Both the position numbers and the translations under genes were made by a program. Positions 37,325 to 46,950 of a stretch of 62,819 nt of DNA are shown piece by piece; position 1 is the first letter of the stretch, and every line of letters starts with the position of its first letter. This stretch comes from Agromyces agglutinans. Lineage in GTDB: Bacteria > Actinomycetota > Actinomycetes > Actinomycetales > Microbacteriaceae. The notes under the pieces were generated by a model. It had not been told where the DNA came from. It did no database searches and saw nothing but the letters and a program-made list of their open reading frames with translations. The stretch covers positions 31,251 to 94,069 of the forward strand of contig NZ_WJIF01000011.1 of NCBI RefSeq assembly GCF_009647605.1, given 5' to 3'.

Positions 37325-37783
37325 ATGTCGGATGCCGCACACCGGGTCAGCGACCGCATCGGATCGGGCAGCGTCTCGGTGACGAGGGTGGCGCCGCGCG
37401 TCTACCAGGGCATGAACGAGCGCGGCGCGACGGTGCGCATCGGCGGGTCGGAGCTCGAGGGCGAGCACTTCACGCCGGGCGAGCTGCTCAAGCTCGCCCT
37501 CATCGCATGCACCGGCCTCAGCGCCGACATCGTCACCGCGCGTCGCCTCGGCGACGACTTCGACGTCACGATCTGGGCGCACGGCCGGTCGGACGCCGAG
37601 ACGAACCGCTACTACCGCATCGAGGAGGAGGTGCTGCTCGATCTCGCGTCACTGGGCGCCGACGAGCGCGAGCGGCTCGTGCAGACCATCACGCGGGCCG
37701 TCGACCGGGGATGCACCGTCGCGCGGTCGATCGGCGACTCGGTCGACCTGGCGCTCGAGGTCAGGGACCCGGCGGACGACTGA
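37325..37783 (+). CDS. OsmC/Ohr-family peroxide-reducing protein
   Basis: A 152-residue OsmC-like protein. The two redox cysteines are C62 (LALIACTGLS) and C130 (VDRGCTVARSI), the usual paired positions. The family reduces organic hydroperoxides using dihydrolipoyl thiols. Start at the ATG at 37325 with GGAGG 5 bp upstream; an in-frame ATG at 37313 and the longer frame from 37199 are less likely. Single gene, convergent with the acyltransferase. Confidence 0.88.
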   Translation: MSDAAHRVSDRIGSGSVSVTRVAPRVYQGMNERGATVRIGGSELEGEHFTPGELLKLALIACTGLSADIVTARRLGDDFDVTIWAHGRSDAETNRYYRIEEEVLLDLASLGADERERLVQTITRAVDRGCTVARSIGDSVDLALEVRDPADD

Positions 37784-37817
37784 CCGCGGTCGCCGGACCA
37801 GCAGCCGACCCGCTCGC

Positions 37818-39023
37818 TCACTCGTCGCGTTCGCACGCGAGCTCCTCGCGGACGACGTCGGGCGCGACCGTCCCCGCGCCGACCACGAGCGCCATGGCGA
37901 GGGCGAGCCCTCCGACGAGCGCGAGCGGCCGAGTCGCGATCGGGCTCCCGGCCCGGCGGAACGGGTCCTCGATGCAGCGCTTGGAGAGGTCGGCCACGGC
38001 GAACGAGAGCACCACGAGGCACGCCATCATCCACGGCGGACTCGCGACGCCCGTGACGTACGGCGCGAACATGATGATCGGCCAGTGCCACAGGTACAGC
38101 GAGTACGAGACGTCGCCCATCCACTGCACGGGAGCGGCGCCGGCGATCGCGGCCGGCGACCAGCGGGGCTCGGGCATGCCCGCCCAGATCACGGCGAGCG
38201 TGCCGACGACGGGCAGGAGCACGACGAGGCCCGGGAAGACCTCGGGCTCGCGGAACGTCACGATCGGCAATGCGATGCAGAGGAGACCCGCCCACGAGGC
38301 CGCGGCCCGCAACTGCGGCGAGCCGATGGTGCGGGTCGCGGTCAGCACGGCCAGCAGGCCTCCGACGCCGAACTCCCAGGTGCGCGTCACGGTCGAGAAG
38401 TAGGCGATGTTGTGATCGACGGCCGTCGCCGCGACCGACGAGGCGAAGGATGCCGCGGTCACGACCCCGAGCGCGACGAGGACGGTGCGCCGCGCGTCCG
38501 CCCCGCGCCGGACGGCCACCCAGAGCGCCAGGATCAGCAGCAGCGGCCAGACGAGGTAGAACTGCTCTTCGACCCCGAGCGACCAGAAGTGCTGGACCGG
38601 CGTCGACGCGAGGTCGGCGCGCGCCGGGTTCTGCGAATCGGCGACCAGTTGCCAGTTCTCCACGTAGAGGGCGCTCGCCACGATCTCGCGGAACCACTGG
38701 AACCAGTCGCGGCGCGGCGCGAACAGCAGGGTCGCGACCGAGACGGCCATGAGCACGACGACCGCTGCGGGCAGGATGCGCCGGGCCCGGCGGAGGTAGA
38801 AGCGGCTCAGCGAGATGCGGCCCGACCGCTCGTGCTCGCGCAGGAGCAGCCCCGTGATGAGGAATCCCGACACGACGAAGAAGACGTCGACGCCCATGTA
38901 GCCCGCCGGCGCGACCGCCGGCCATCCGTGATGCAGCACGACCGCGCCCACCGCGACGGCACGAAGGGCCTGCACCTCCGGGCGCACCGGTGCCCGAACG
39001 TACCCCGATCGCTCCGCCCCCAT
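37818..39023 (-). CDS. Acyltransferase-3 family membrane protein (OafA/YrhL type) without SGNH domain
   Basis: A 401-residue membrane protein with about ten hydrophobic spans. The family motifs are present: RPEVQALRAVAVGAVVLHHGW, GYMGVDVFFVVSGFLITGLL, FYLRRARRILPA, and HFWSLGVEEQFYLVWPLLL. It likely O-acetylates a cell-envelope polymer. Related proteins often have a C-terminal extracytoplasmic SGNH esterase domain; this one stops shortly after the last span (VREELACERDE), so the partner domain is missing or encoded elsewhere. The target is unknown. Confidence 0.9.
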   Translation of the reverse strand: MGAERSGYVRAPVRPEVQALRAVAVGAVVLHHGWPAVAPAGYMGVDVFFVVSGFLITGLLLREHERSGRISLSRFYLRRARRILPAAVVVLMAVSVATLLFAPRRDWFQWFREIVASALYVENWQLVADSQNPARADLASTPVQHFWSLGVEEQFYLVWPLLLILALWVAVRRGADARRTVLVALGVVTAASFASSVAATAVDHNIAYFSTVTRTWEFGVGGLLAVLTATRTIGSPQLRAAASWAGLLCIALPIVTFREPEVFPGLVVLLPVVGTLAVIWAGMPEPRWSPAAIAGAAPVQWMGDVSYSLYLWHWPIIMFAPYVTGVASPPWMMACLVVLSFAVADLSKRCIEDPFRRAGSPIATRPLALVGGLALAMALVVGAGTVAPDVVREELACERDE

Positions 39024-39156
39024 CGATTCAGCGTACGTCGCGGCATCCGGCGAACCCGAGAGCTTGCTCCGAAGCGATGAGACATGCTCCGTTCCGGCGG
39101 CGAGGTCCGGGCCGCCGGCGCGCTGCCCGGTGGCCTCTCCGCGCGACCGGGACGCG

Positions 39157-39192
39157 AAAACGGGGGCCGGGCCCGAAGGCCCGACCCCCGTT
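39157..39192 (-). terminator. Rho-independent terminator of tuf
   Basis: 39159-39173 pairs with 39178-39192 (15 bp, one mismatch, four-base TTCG loop on the transcript). It is followed on the minus strand by TTTTC. It starts 19 bp after the tuf stop. The clearest intrinsic terminator in the window. Confidence 0.9.
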
Positions 39193-39211
39193 CAGGTCGC
39201 TGTCGCGGAGA

Positions 39212-40402
39212 TTACTTGATGATCTTCGTGACGGTACCGGCGCCGACCGTGCGGCCACCCTCGCGGATGGCGAAGCCGAGGCCCTCCTCCATGGCGATCG
39301 GCTGGATGAGCTCGACCGTCATGTCGGTGGTGTCGCCGGGCATGACCATCTCGGTGCCCTCGGGCAGCGTGATGACGCCGGTGACGTCGGTGGTGCGGAA
39401 GTAGAACTGCGGACGGTAGTTCGCGTAGAACGGGTTGTGACGCCCGCCCTCCTCCTTGGAGAGGATGTACGCGGTGCCCTCGAAGCCCGTGTGCGGGGTG
39501 ACCGAGCCGGGGGCCACGACGACCTGGCCGCGCTCGACGTCCTCGCGCTTGGTGCCGCGGAGCAGGAGACCGCAGTTCTCGCCGGCCCAGGCCTCGTCGA
39601 GCTGCTTGTGGAACATCTCGATGCCCGTGACCGTGGTCTTCTGCGTCGGGCGGATGCCGACGATCTCGACCTCGGAGTTGATCTTCAGCGTGCCGCGCTC
39701 GGCGCGACCGGTGACGACCGTGCCACGACCGGTGATGGTGAAGACGTCCTCGACGGGCATGAGGAACGGCTTGTCCTTGTCACGCACGGGGTCGGGGATG
39801 TTGTTGTCCACGGCCTCCATGAGGTCGAGGATCGACTGGACCCACTTCTCGTCGCCCTCGAGCGCCTTGAGGCCCGAGACGCGCACGACCGGTGCGTCCT
39901 CGGCGAAGCCCTGGCTGGCGAGCAGCTCGGAGACCTCGAGCTCGACGAGCTCCAGGATCTCCTCGTCGTCGACCATGTCGGCCTTGTTGAGGGCGACCAG
40001 CAGGTACGGCACGCCGACCTGCTTGGCGAGCAGGACGTGCTCACGCGTCTGGGCCATCGGGCCGTCGGTCGCCGCGACCACGAGGATCGCGCCGTCCATC
40101 TGAGCCGCGCCGGTGATCATGTTCTTGATGTAGTCGGCGTGACCCGGGGCGTCGACGTGCGCGTAGTGGCGCTTCGGCGTCTCGTACTCGACGTGCGAGA
40201 TGTTGATCGTGATGCCGCGCTGGCGCTCCTCGGGAGCCGAGTCGATCGACGCGAAGTCGCGCTGCACGTTGGTGGCCGACGGGTACTTGTCGGCGAGCAC
40301 CTTCGAGATCGCGGCGGTGAGCGTCGTCTTGCCGTGGTCGACGTGACCGATCGTGCCGATGTTGACGTGCGGCTTGGTCCGCTCGAACTTGGCCTTAGCC
40401 AC
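39212..40402 (-). CDS. tuf: Elongation factor Tu
   Basis: A 396-residue GTPase. G1 is [11 protein letters not shown]3 is [13 protein letters not shown]4 is NKADM. GTG start at 40402 with the strong ribosome site GAGGAGG. A TAACAT -10-like element lies about 80 bp upstream, so tuf can be made independently of fusA. Confidence 0.99.
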   Translation of the reverse strand: MAKAKFERTKPHVNIGTIGHVDHGKTTLTAAISKVLADKYPSATNVQRDFASIDSAPEERQRGITINISHVEYETPKRHYAHVDAPGHADYIKNMITGAAQMDGAILVVAATDGPMAQTREHVLLAKQVGVPYLLVALNKADMVDDEEILELVELEVSELLASQGFAEDAPVVRVSGLKALEGDEKWVQSILDLMEAVDNNIPDPVRDKDKPFLMPVEDVFTITGRGTVVTGRAERGTLKINSEVEIVGIRPTQKTTVTGIEMFHKQLDEAWAGENCGLLLRGTKREDVERGQVVVAPGSVTPHTGFEGTAYILSKEEGGRHNPFYANYRPQFYFRTTDVTGVITLPEGTEMVMPGDTTDMTVELIQPIAMEEGLGFAIREGGRTVGAGTVTKIIK

Positions 40403-40478
40403 TGTGGGTCCTCCTCAGGACTCATGCAGCCCTACCGGACGCTGGATTGCGACCGGCGGGATGCGGGGTTGTGTTGAT

Positions 40479-40484
40479 ATGTTA
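40479..40484 (-). promoter_or_regulatory. Possible tuf -10 element (TAACAT)
   Basis: TAACAT on the minus strand in the fusA-tuf gap. No good -35 is visible. It would give a leader of about 70 nt. Confidence 0.35.
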
Positions 40485-40537
40485 CGCGACCCGGGCGGGC
40501 CGTGCGGGCGGAGGGCCAGAGCCCCCGCTAGGGAGAC

Positions 40538-42652
40538 TCAGTCGCCCTTGTTCTTCTGGACGATCTCGTCGGCGACAGCCTTCGGGACCTCCGCGTAGCT
40601 CTCGAACTCCATCGAGTACACCGCACGGCCAGAGGTCTTGGACCGCAGGTCGCCGATGTAGCCGAACATCTCCGAGAGCGGGACGTGCGCACGCACGACC
40701 TTCACGCCGGCAGCGTCCTCCATGGACTGGATCTGGCCGCGGCGCGAGTTCAGGTCGCCGATGACGTCGCCCATGTACTCCTCGGGAGTACGGACCTCGA
40801 CGCTCATCAGCGGTTCGAGCAGGACGGGGTTCGCCTTGCGAGCGGCCTCCTTGAAGCCCATGGAGCCCGCGATCTTGAACGCCATCTCCGAGGAGTCGAC
40901 GTCGTGGGCCGCGCCATCGAGCAGGATGCCCTTGACGCCGACCATCGGGTAGCCCGCGAGGATGCCGTACTGCATGGCGTCCTGGAAGCCCGCGTCGACC
41001 GAGGGGATGTACTCGCGGGGAACGCGGCCACCGGAGACCTTGTTCTCGAACTCGTACGTCTTGTCGGCCGTGATCTCGAGAGGCTCGAGCGCGAACTGGA
41101 TCTTCGCGAACTGGCCGGAACCACCGGTCTGCTTCTTGTGGGTGTAGTCGTGCTTCTCGACCGCGCGCTTGATGGTCTCGCGGTACGCGACCTGCGGCTT
41201 GCCGACGTTCGCCTCGACCTTGAACTCCCGCTTCATGCGGTCGACGAGGATGTCGAGGTGGAGCTCGCCCATGCCCTTGATGACGGTCTGGCCGGTCTCG
41301 GGATTGAGTTCCGTGCGGAACGTCGGGTCCTCTTCGGCGAGCTTCTGGATCGCGGTGCCGAGCTTCTCCTGGTCGGCCTTGGTCTTCGGCTCGATGGCGA
41401 CCTCGATCACCGGCGCGGGGAACGTCATCGACTCGAGCACGACCTGGTTGTCGGGGTCGCACAGCGTGTCGCCGGTCGTCGTGTCCTTCAGGCCGATGAC
41501 CGCGTAGATGTTGCCCGCGGTCACGGCGTCGACCGGGTTCTCCTTGTTGGCGTGCATCTGGAAGATCTTCCCGATGCGCTCCTTCTTGCCCTTGGTCGAG
41601 TTGATGACCTGGCCGCCCGAGTCGAGGTGACCCGAGTACACGCGGATGTAGGTCAGGCGACCGAAGAACGGGTGCACCGCGACCTTGAACGCCAGCGCGG
41701 CGAACGGGTCGTTCGCGTCGGCGTGACGCTCGATGACCTGCTCCTCGTCGCGCGGGTTGCGACCCTCGACGGCCGGCACGTCGAGCGGCGACGGCAGGTA
41801 GTCGATGACCGCGTCGAGCATCGGCTGCACGCCGCGGTTCTTGAACGCCGAGCCGCACAGCACGGGGTAGATCTCCGAGTTGACGGTGAGCTTGCGGATC
41901 GCGCCCTTGATCTCGGCGACCGTGAGCTCCTCGCCGCCGAAGAACTTCTCGAGCAGCGCGTCGTCGGTCTCGGCGACGGTCTCGAGCAGGACCTGACGGT
42001 ACTCGTCGGCCTTGTCCTTCAGGTCGGCGGGGATCTCCTGGACCTCGTACTTGGCGCCCATGGTCACGTCGCCCTTGGCGTCGCCGGGCCACACGAGCGC
42101 GCGCATCTCGACCAGGTCGATGACGCCGACGAAGTCGTTCTCGGCACCGATGGGGAGCTGCAGCACGAGCGGCTTCGCACCGAGGCGCGAGACGATCGTG
42201 TCGACGGTGAAGTAGAAGTCGGCGCCGAGCTTGTCCATCTTGTTGACGAAGCAGATGCGCGGGACGTCGTACTTGTCGGCCTGGCGCCAGACGGTCTCGG
42301 ACTGGGGCTCGACGCCCTCCTTGCCGTCGAAGACGGCGACGGCACCGTCGAGGATGCGCAGCGACCGCTCGACCTCGACCGTGAAGTCCACGTGGCCGGG
42401 GGTGTCGATGATGTTGATCTGGTTCTTGTTCCAGAAGCAGGTCACGGCGGCAGACGTGATCGTGATGCCGCGCTCCTTCTCCTGCTCCATCCAGTCGGTC
42501 GTCGAGGCGCCGTCGTGGGTCTCGCCGATCTTGTGGTTCACGCCCGTGTAGAACAGGATGCGCTCGGTGGTGGTGGTCTTGCCGGCATCGATGTGCGCCA
42601 TGATGCCGATGTTGCGGACCTTGCTCAGGTCGGTGAGCACGTCTTGTGCCAC
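40538..42652 (-). CDS. fusA: Elongation factor G
   Basis: A 704-residue translocase. G1 is [16 protein letters not shown]3 is [10 protein letters not shown]4 is NKMDK; domains II-V follow to QKNKGD. GTG start at 42652 with GGAGGAAC upstream, 83 bp after rpsG, as in the usual rpsL-rpsG-fusA-tuf operon. Confidence 0.99.
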   Translation of the reverse strand: MAQDVLTDLSKVRNIGIMAHIDAGKTTTTERILFYTGVNHKIGETHDGASTTDWMEQEKERGITITSAAVTCFWNKNQINIIDTPGHVDFTVEVERSLRILDGAVAVFDGKEGVEPQSETVWRQADKYDVPRICFVNKMDKLGADFYFTVDTIVSRLGAKPLVLQLPIGAENDFVGVIDLVEMRALVWPGDAKGDVTMGAKYEVQEIPADLKDKADEYRQVLLETVAETDDALLEKFFGGEELTVAEIKGAIRKLTVNSEIYPVLCGSAFKNRGVQPMLDAVIDYLPSPLDVPAVEGRNPRDEEQVIERHADANDPFAALAFKVAVHPFFGRLTYIRVYSGHLDSGGQVINSTKGKKERIGKIFQMHANKENPVDAVTAGNIYAVIGLKDTTTGDTLCDPDNQVVLESMTFPAPVIEVAIEPKTKADQEKLGTAIQKLAEEDPTFRTELNPETGQTVIKGMGELHLDILVDRMKREFKVEANVGKPQVAYRETIKRAVEKHDYTHKKQTGGSGQFAKIQFALEPLEITADKTYEFENKVSGGRVPREYIPSVDAGFQDAMQYGILAGYPMVGVKGILLDGAAHDVDSSEMAFKIAGSMGFKEAARKANPVLLEPLMSVEVRTPEEYMGDVIGDLNSRRGQIQSMEDAAGVKVVRAHVPLSEMFGYIGDLRSKTSGRAVYSMEFESYAEVPKAVADEIVQKNKGD

Positions 42653-42735
42653 GGGGGTTCCTCCGGAGAGTCAGGAACGGAAAGTGAGGGGTGAGCGGAT
42701 GCCGCGAGCCGAGGCCGCGGCATCCGCTCGGCCTG

Positions 42736-43206
42736 CTACCAGCGGTAGTGGGCGAAGGCGCGGTTCGACTCGGCCATCTTGTGGGTGTCCTCGCGGCGCT
42801 TGACCGCGGCACCCAGGCCGTTCGACGCGTCGAGGATCTCGTTGGTGAGACGCTCGGTCATCGTCTTCTCGCGGCGGGCCTTGGCGTAGCTGGTGAGCCA
42901 GCGCAGCGCCAGGGTGTTCGCGCGGTGGGGCTTGACCTCGACGGGGACCTGGTAGGTCGAGCCGCCGACGCGGCGCGACCGGACCTCGAGGGTCGGGCGC
43001 ACGTTGTCGAGGGCCTTCTTCAGGACCGCGACGGCGTCCTGGCCGGACTTGTTCGCCACGTTCTCCAGCGCCTCGTAGACGATGCGCTGGGCGAGGTCCT
43101 TCTTGCCGTCGACGAGGATCTTGTTGACGAGCTGGCTGACGACCGGCGAGCCGTAGACGGGGTCTGCGACGACGGGGCGCTTCGGAGCGGGTCCCTTGCG
43201 AGGCAT
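42736..43206 (-). CDS. rpsG: 30S ribosomal protein S7
   Basis: A 156-residue uS7 ([20 protein letters not shown] at the start, ending [11 protein letters not shown]). ATG at 43206 overlaps the rpsL stop (TAATG). Confidence 0.98.
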   Translation of the reverse strand: MPRKGPAPKRPVVADPVYGSPVVSQLVNKILVDGKKDLAQRIVYEALENVANKSGQDAVAVLKKALDNVRPTLEVRSRRVGGSTYQVPVEVKPHRANTLALRWLTSYAKARREKTMTERLTNEILDASNGLGAAVKRREDTHKMAESNRAFAHYRW

Positions 43207-43580
43207 TACTTCTTCTCCATCTTCGCGCCGTAGCGGCTGCGAGCCTGCTTGCGGTTCTTGACGGCCTGCGTGTCGAGCGCGCCGCGGATGATCTTGTAGC
43301 GCACACCCGGGAGGTCCTTCACACGACCACCGCGAACGAGCACCATCGAGTGCTCCTGCAGGTTGTGGCCCTCACCGGGGATGTAGGCGGTGACCTCGGT
43401 GCCGTTGGAGAGCTTCACACGTGCGACCTTGCGGAGCGCGGAGTTCGGCTTCTTCGGGGTGGTGGTGTACACACGCGTGCACACGCCGCGCTGCTGGGGG
43501 TTGGCCTTCAGGGCGGGCGCCTTGGTCTTGGTGACCTTGGGCGAGCGACCCTTGCGGACCAACTGCTGAATGGTTGGCAC
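43206..43580 (-). CDS. rpsL: 30S ribosomal protein S12
   Basis: A 124-residue uS12. GTG start at 43580 gives the standard (M)[14 protein letters not shown]43 and K88, the main streptomycin-resistance positions, are the sensitive wild-type residues (TTPKKPNSA and GGRVKDLPG). The longer open frame to 43784 is leader. Confidence 0.98.
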   Translation of the reverse strand: MPTIQQLVRKGRSPKVTKTKAPALKANPQQRGVCTRVYTTTPKKPNSALRKVARVKLSNGTEVTAYIPGEGHNLQEHSMVLVRGGRVKDLPGVRYKIIRGALDTQAVKNRKQARSRYGAKMEKK

Positions 43581-43635
43581 TGCTTCTCCTTGTTGGTGCT
43601 GCACGGTGACAGCGTTGATGGATTTCACATCACGA

Positions 43636-43677
43636 CCCACCGGAACCGCGGATCCGCGGAACCTGTTGCGTGGTGGG
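43636..43677 (-). promoter_or_regulatory. Hairpin in the rpsL leader
   Basis: CCCACC (43636-43641) and GGTGGG (43672-43677) enclose a perfect 14-bp palindrome, CCGCGGATCCGCGG (43646-43659). It lies in the leader about 55 nt before rpsL and may regulate or process the rpsL-rpsG-fusA-tuf message. Confidence 0.4.
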
Positions 43678-43783
43678 TATGCCGTGGGGGCGAATCGCCC
43701 TGCGAGGTGCGAGGAAGCGTGCCGGCGCCCGACCCGGTCTCCCGGGCAGGTTGCAGGCGCGCAGCTACGCGCACACCCGATCA

Positions 43784-43812
43784 ATGGTAATGCCGCGTAA
43801 CCTCTCGGTCAA
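43784..43812 (-). promoter_or_regulatory. Predicted rpsL operon promoter
   Basis: TTGACC (43807-43812), a 17-bp spacer, then TACCAT (43784-43789) on the minus strand. The -35 lies over the last codons of the upstream gene. It predicts a leader of nearly 200 nt before rpsL. Confidence 0.65.
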
Positions 43813-44459
43813 ATGAAGCCGGGCGCGTCGAGCTCGCGGTCGAGGTCGGCGAGCAGTTCCGCGACCTGCGGCTCGACCAATCGCTCGACCGCGTTGCCGA
43901 TGCGGCGGCGGTGCTGGGCGAGCTCGATGCAGATGCGTCGGCCCAACTGCTTGGCGAACTCGTCGGCGAGGCGCACCTCCTCGCGCAGCGCCTCCTTCTC
44001 GTCGGGCGTGAACGGTCGCGGCGCGGGCTCGGCGGCGGCGGCCGCGGCATCCGCCTCCAGCCCGGTCAGCGTGAACAGGAACGGCTGGTCAGGGACGGGC
44101 TCGGGATCGAGCTCGAGCCCGCGGAACTCCGGGTCGAGGCCCTCGCCCGCCCGGTAGCCGCGGCGCGCCTTGCGTTCCTCGGCGAGCCGGATCTCGCGGT
44201 GCAGCATCGGGAGGTTGCGGGCCGTGTAGTCGTCGACGGCGCCGTCGATGATGGCCTTCATGCGCATCGAGAACGCGTGCTGCACCGGGTGCGGCACGTC
44301 GATGTCGAGGCCGGCCGCGGCGAGGATCGGCGATCCGAAGCACTTCTGGCACAGCCGCACGCGGGCGCGATGCGTGCCCGGTCGCCACCGCGGCAGCCAC
44401 TGCAGCCAGCGGTCGACCTCGTGGCTCACGCGCGCCTCGATCGAGCCTTCCACGAGCAT
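43809..44459 (-). CDS. Conserved hypothetical protein with CxxC motif next to rpsL
   Basis: A 216-residue soluble protein, not recognised. It has a CQKC pair followed by FGSPI at about residues 37-45, then a helical region (VQHAFSMRMKAIIDGAVDDY; YTARNLPMLHREIRLAEERK), an acidic/proline linker with an FLFTLTGLEAD segment, and a charged C-terminal helix rich in Arg/Glu (LGRRICIELAQHRRRIGNAV). The single CxxC could bind zinc with another pair or be redox-active, but no second pair is seen. Its 3' end overlaps the rpsL promoter. Confidence 0.7.
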   Translation of the reverse strand: MLVEGSIEARVSHEVDRWLQWLPRWRPGTHRARVRLCQKCFGSPILAAAGLDIDVPHPVQHAFSMRMKAIIDGAVDDYTARNLPMLHREIRLAEERKARRGYRAGEGLDPEFRGLELDPEPVPDQPFLFTLTGLEADAAAAAAEPAPRPFTPDEKEALREEVRLADEFAKQLGRRICIELAQHRRRIGNAVERLVEPQVAELLADLDRELDAPGFI

Positions 44460-44529
44460 TCACGATACTGCGACGGATGCCCCGCCCCGCCGATCCCGCG
44501 GTCGAATGGCGTGGCGGAGGGGCATCCGG

Positions 44530-45006
44530 CTATTCGTCGTCGCGTTCCCAGGGCCATCGCGGGCGCTCCATGCCGCCGGTGCGCCCCCGCGCGACGAGCA
44601 CCGCGATCGAGGCGACGAACGCCGCCGCGGCCGGAACGAGCAGCCCGAACCACCCGATGCCGAACCCGAGGCCGAACAGCACGCTCGCGAGCACGGACCC
44701 GGTCGTTCGCAGGACGTGCCCGACGATCGCCACGACGACCAGCGCGACCCACGCGGTCAGGGCGGTGAGCACGACGGTGAGCGTCATCCGCTGCGGATGC
44801 GCCAGCCGGAAGCCCAGGGTGACGAGCACGGCGAGCACGGATGCCCCCACCGCGACGGGTGCGACCAGCACGCCGGCATCGGGGTCGGAGATCACGTCGA
44901 CGTCGGCCAGCAGGCTCACGAATCCGAACGCGCAGACGACGACCGCGAGGTCGAGGGCGGCGGCGAAGGCGGCGACGACCCACGCGTTGCGGCGTGTCTC
45001 GTCCAT
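44530..45006 (-). CDS. Small membrane protein of unknown function
   Basis: A 158-residue protein with four hydrophobic segments (about 10-32, 46-66, 78-100 and 110-140) and a charged C-terminus (GGMERPRWPWERDDE). No catalytic motif. The start at 45006 (MDETRRNAWVV) gives a short cytosolic N-terminus. It lies between the translation genes and the toxin/immunity region, 70 bp from the hypothetical gene. Confidence 0.75.
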   Translation of the reverse strand: MDETRRNAWVVAAFAAALDLAVVVCAFGFVSLLADVDVISDPDAGVLVAPVAVGASVLAVLVTLGFRLAHPQRMTLTVVLTALTAWVALVVVAIVGHVLRTTGSVLASVLFGLGFGIGWFGLLVPAAAAFVASIAVLVARGRTGGMERPRWPWERDDE

Positions 45007-45092
45007 GCCGCGAGCCTACGCCCGCGTGATCGCGGCCGCGCCGCTCGCACCCGCGGCGCTCGGGCCGGCGGCTTTCCGCCGGCGGCGCCCCG

Positions 45093-45434
45093 CTAGCCCT
45101 GCAGCGACCAGCCCGGGAACCCCGCGCAGCCGTCGGTCAGCCGGATGAAGCCCTCCTGCTTGTCGGTCAGGATCGCGTACGACTTGGCTGCATCCCCGGA
45201 CTCGACGGCCTCCGCCATGCGGTCGAGGTTGCGCAGCGCGGTCGGGATCCAGTCGCGGAAGGCACCCTCCGGCAGACCGGATGCATCCTCGTCGAGGATG
45301 CCGCGCACCACGCCGATGACCCGGAGCAGTTCCGGGTGGTCTTGGGGCCGGTACGCCGACGCGAGGCTCATGGCGACGAGTTCGGTCACCGGCTGGCGCA
45401 GGCGCTCGCACCGCTGCTCGAGCGTGTCGGCCAT
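45093..45434 (-). CDS. Small hypothetical protein, last gene of the toxin-immunity run
   Basis: A 113-residue mostly helical protein of unknown family. The sequence ends DGCAGFPGWSLQG and includes AVESGDAAKSYAILTDKQEG. Its ATG at 45434 overlaps the stop of the GAD-like immunity gene (TGATG), so the two are coupled in translation. By position it is a candidate immunity or accessory factor for one domain of the large effector. No signal peptide or membrane span. Confidence 0.7.
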   Translation of the reverse strand: MADTLEQRCERLRQPVTELVAMSLASAYRPQDHPELLRVIGVVRGILDEDASGLPEGAFRDWIPTALRNLDRMAEAVESGDAAKSYAILTDKQEGFIRLTDGCAGFPGWSLQG

Positions 45435-46294
45435 CAGGCGCCCGCCCCGCGGTCGATGTCGAACTTCTCGGGCGGCGTGCGCACACCGTCGCGGAATGCG
45501 CCGAGCCCGGCCTCGAAGTCGACGGACGATCCGACGAACAGCGCCGACTCGTCTGGCGCGACGTAGATCTTGCCGCCGCCCCGGACCGCGTGGACGAGGC
45601 AGACGCCCAGCCCGTCGGGGAGCTGGATGATGTTCAGGGTCGGGTTGTCGGTGAGCTTCGCGAACAGCGCGCGCCCGACCGAGACGAGGCGATCCTCGTC
45701 GGCCGCGGCATCGGCCGGCGCGGCGGGGGCGAAGTCGATCACCCGGCGGACCTCGGGCTGGCCCGCGAGCTGCGCGATCACGGCGAGGTGCTCGTAGAGG
45801 CCGCCTCGCTGGAGGTGCTCGGCGTCGGCCCGCCCGCCCAGCGCGAGCAGGGGCACGAACCCGTAGCACTCCTCGAAGCCCGGGACGCCCTCGCGCTCGC
45901 GCGCGGCGGGGTACGGCTCCCACTCCCATGCCTCATCGCGTTGCGCGGGGTCCTCGAGGTGGGCGACGAGCTCGTCGAACGTCGTGTTCTGGATCACGTC
46001 GAGTGCACCGAACCGCGGCTTCATGACGAGGAACAGGCCGTTGGCGTAGGCGATCACGTCGGCGAGGGCGGTGGTGAACAGCACCGTCGCCCCCTCGGGC
46101 AGGCTCAGCACGCCCTCGAGCATCTCGGCGGCGCGCGCCGGATCGGCCACCCGGAAGAACCCGTCGGCACCGACGATGCCGGCGCCTTGCGAGCGCCAGA
46201 GCTCGGCCACCTCGGGCGGCACCTGCGCGCGGAAGCGCTCGATCGTCTCGTCGCTGATCGGCGCGACCGGGTCGAATGTGCGGAACGAGGTCAT
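45434..46294 (-). CDS. GAD-like/DUF1851 (Tdi1-type) immunity protein
   Basis: A 286-residue protein. The N-terminal GAD-like domain (FDPVAPISDETIERFRAQVP and ELWRSQGAGIVGADGFFRV) is followed by a DUF1851/Tdi1-like region (LFTTALADVIAYANGLFLV; FGALDVIQNTTFDELVAHL; YGFVPLLALGG). In Agrobacterium the Tdi proteins with these domains neutralise Tde DNases, which carry an Ntox15 domain with HxxD. The effector upstream has just such a domain, so this is its likely antidote. About 85 C-terminal residues after LAGQPEVRRVIDF form an additional part. Start at ATG 46294. Confidence 0.82.
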   Translation of the reverse strand: MTSFRTFDPVAPISDETIERFRAQVPPEVAELWRSQGAGIVGADGFFRVADPARAAEMLEGVLSLPEGATVLFTTALADVIAYANGLFLVMKPRFGALDVIQNTTFDELVAHLEDPAQRDEAWEWEPYPAAREREGVPGFEECYGFVPLLALGGRADAEHLQRGGLYEHLAVIAQLAGQPEVRRVIDFAPAAPADAAADEDRLVSVGRALFAKLTDNPTLNIIQLPDGLGVCLVHAVRGGGKIYVAPDESALFVGSSVDFEAGLGAFRDGVRTPPEKFDIDRGAGA

Positions 46295-46480
46295 CGTGGC
46301 CCTTCTGCGATCGGATTCGAACCGGCGGACGGATGCCAGGGCGAACGTCGTCGCGGCGTCCGAACCGCCCCGGCGAGTCTATCGAGCGCGAACGATCCCG
46401 CGACGGGGAGCACTGCCCATCTGCACCGCGCTGATCTCCGCTCCCCGCGCCGACTGGGCGCGCCGCGCTCCGATCGTCGC

Positions 46481-46840
46481 TCAGGAGTCGGCGGCCGGGT
46501 GCGACGGCACCTCGACGCCGGCGTCGGCGAACGGGCGCACGAGCACGTCGTACTGCGCCTCGGTCAGCTTCGCGCGCTTCAGGATCGCGCGCGCCGCCGT
46601 CTGGATGACCGAGTAGGCCTCCATCTCGGTGCCGCCGAGTTCGTCGGTTCGGGCCCGGAGCGCGGTGTTGAGCCGATGCTCGAGATCGGAGTTCTCGGCG
46701 GCCGACGGAACCGCTGCGCGACTGGCCTCCTTGCCGCCCTCGCCGCGGAGGTCGACCTGTCGATCGAACGCCGCTGTCAACACCTGCGGGGGAAGGGCGA
46801 CCGCCCGTTCGACGAACGCGATCGTCTCGGCATCCAGCAT
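46481..46840 (-). CDS. Hypothetical protein in the toxin-immunity run
   Basis: A 119-residue soluble helical protein, family not recognised. It starts MLDAETIAFVERAVALPPQV, with a strong GGAGGGG upstream of the ATG at 46840. Hydrophilic throughout, no signal peptide. It lies between the YrhB-like genes and the GAD-like immunity gene, so it may be an antidote or adaptor for the effector. That is inferred from position only. Confidence 0.65.
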   Translation of the reverse strand: MLDAETIAFVERAVALPPQVLTAAFDRQVDLRGEGGKEASRAAVPSAAENSDLEHRLNTALRARTDELGGTEMEAYSVIQTAARAILKRAKLTEAQYDVLVRPFADAGVEVPSHPAADS

Positions 46841-46950
46841 CGGTGTTCCCCTCCGGTCGTGTCCCTCGAGCGTACCCGGCAGCGGCGGGACGCCGCGATT
46901 CCGCTGCTGCGGCCGGTGGCGGCTTCTCTGCTGGCGTTGGCGGGCCGCGC

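Noticed and set aside
46311..46325. GGATTCGAACC, which looks like the reverse complement of a tRNA T-arm
   Set aside because: No acceptor stem, anticodon arm or D-arm could be placed around it on either strand.
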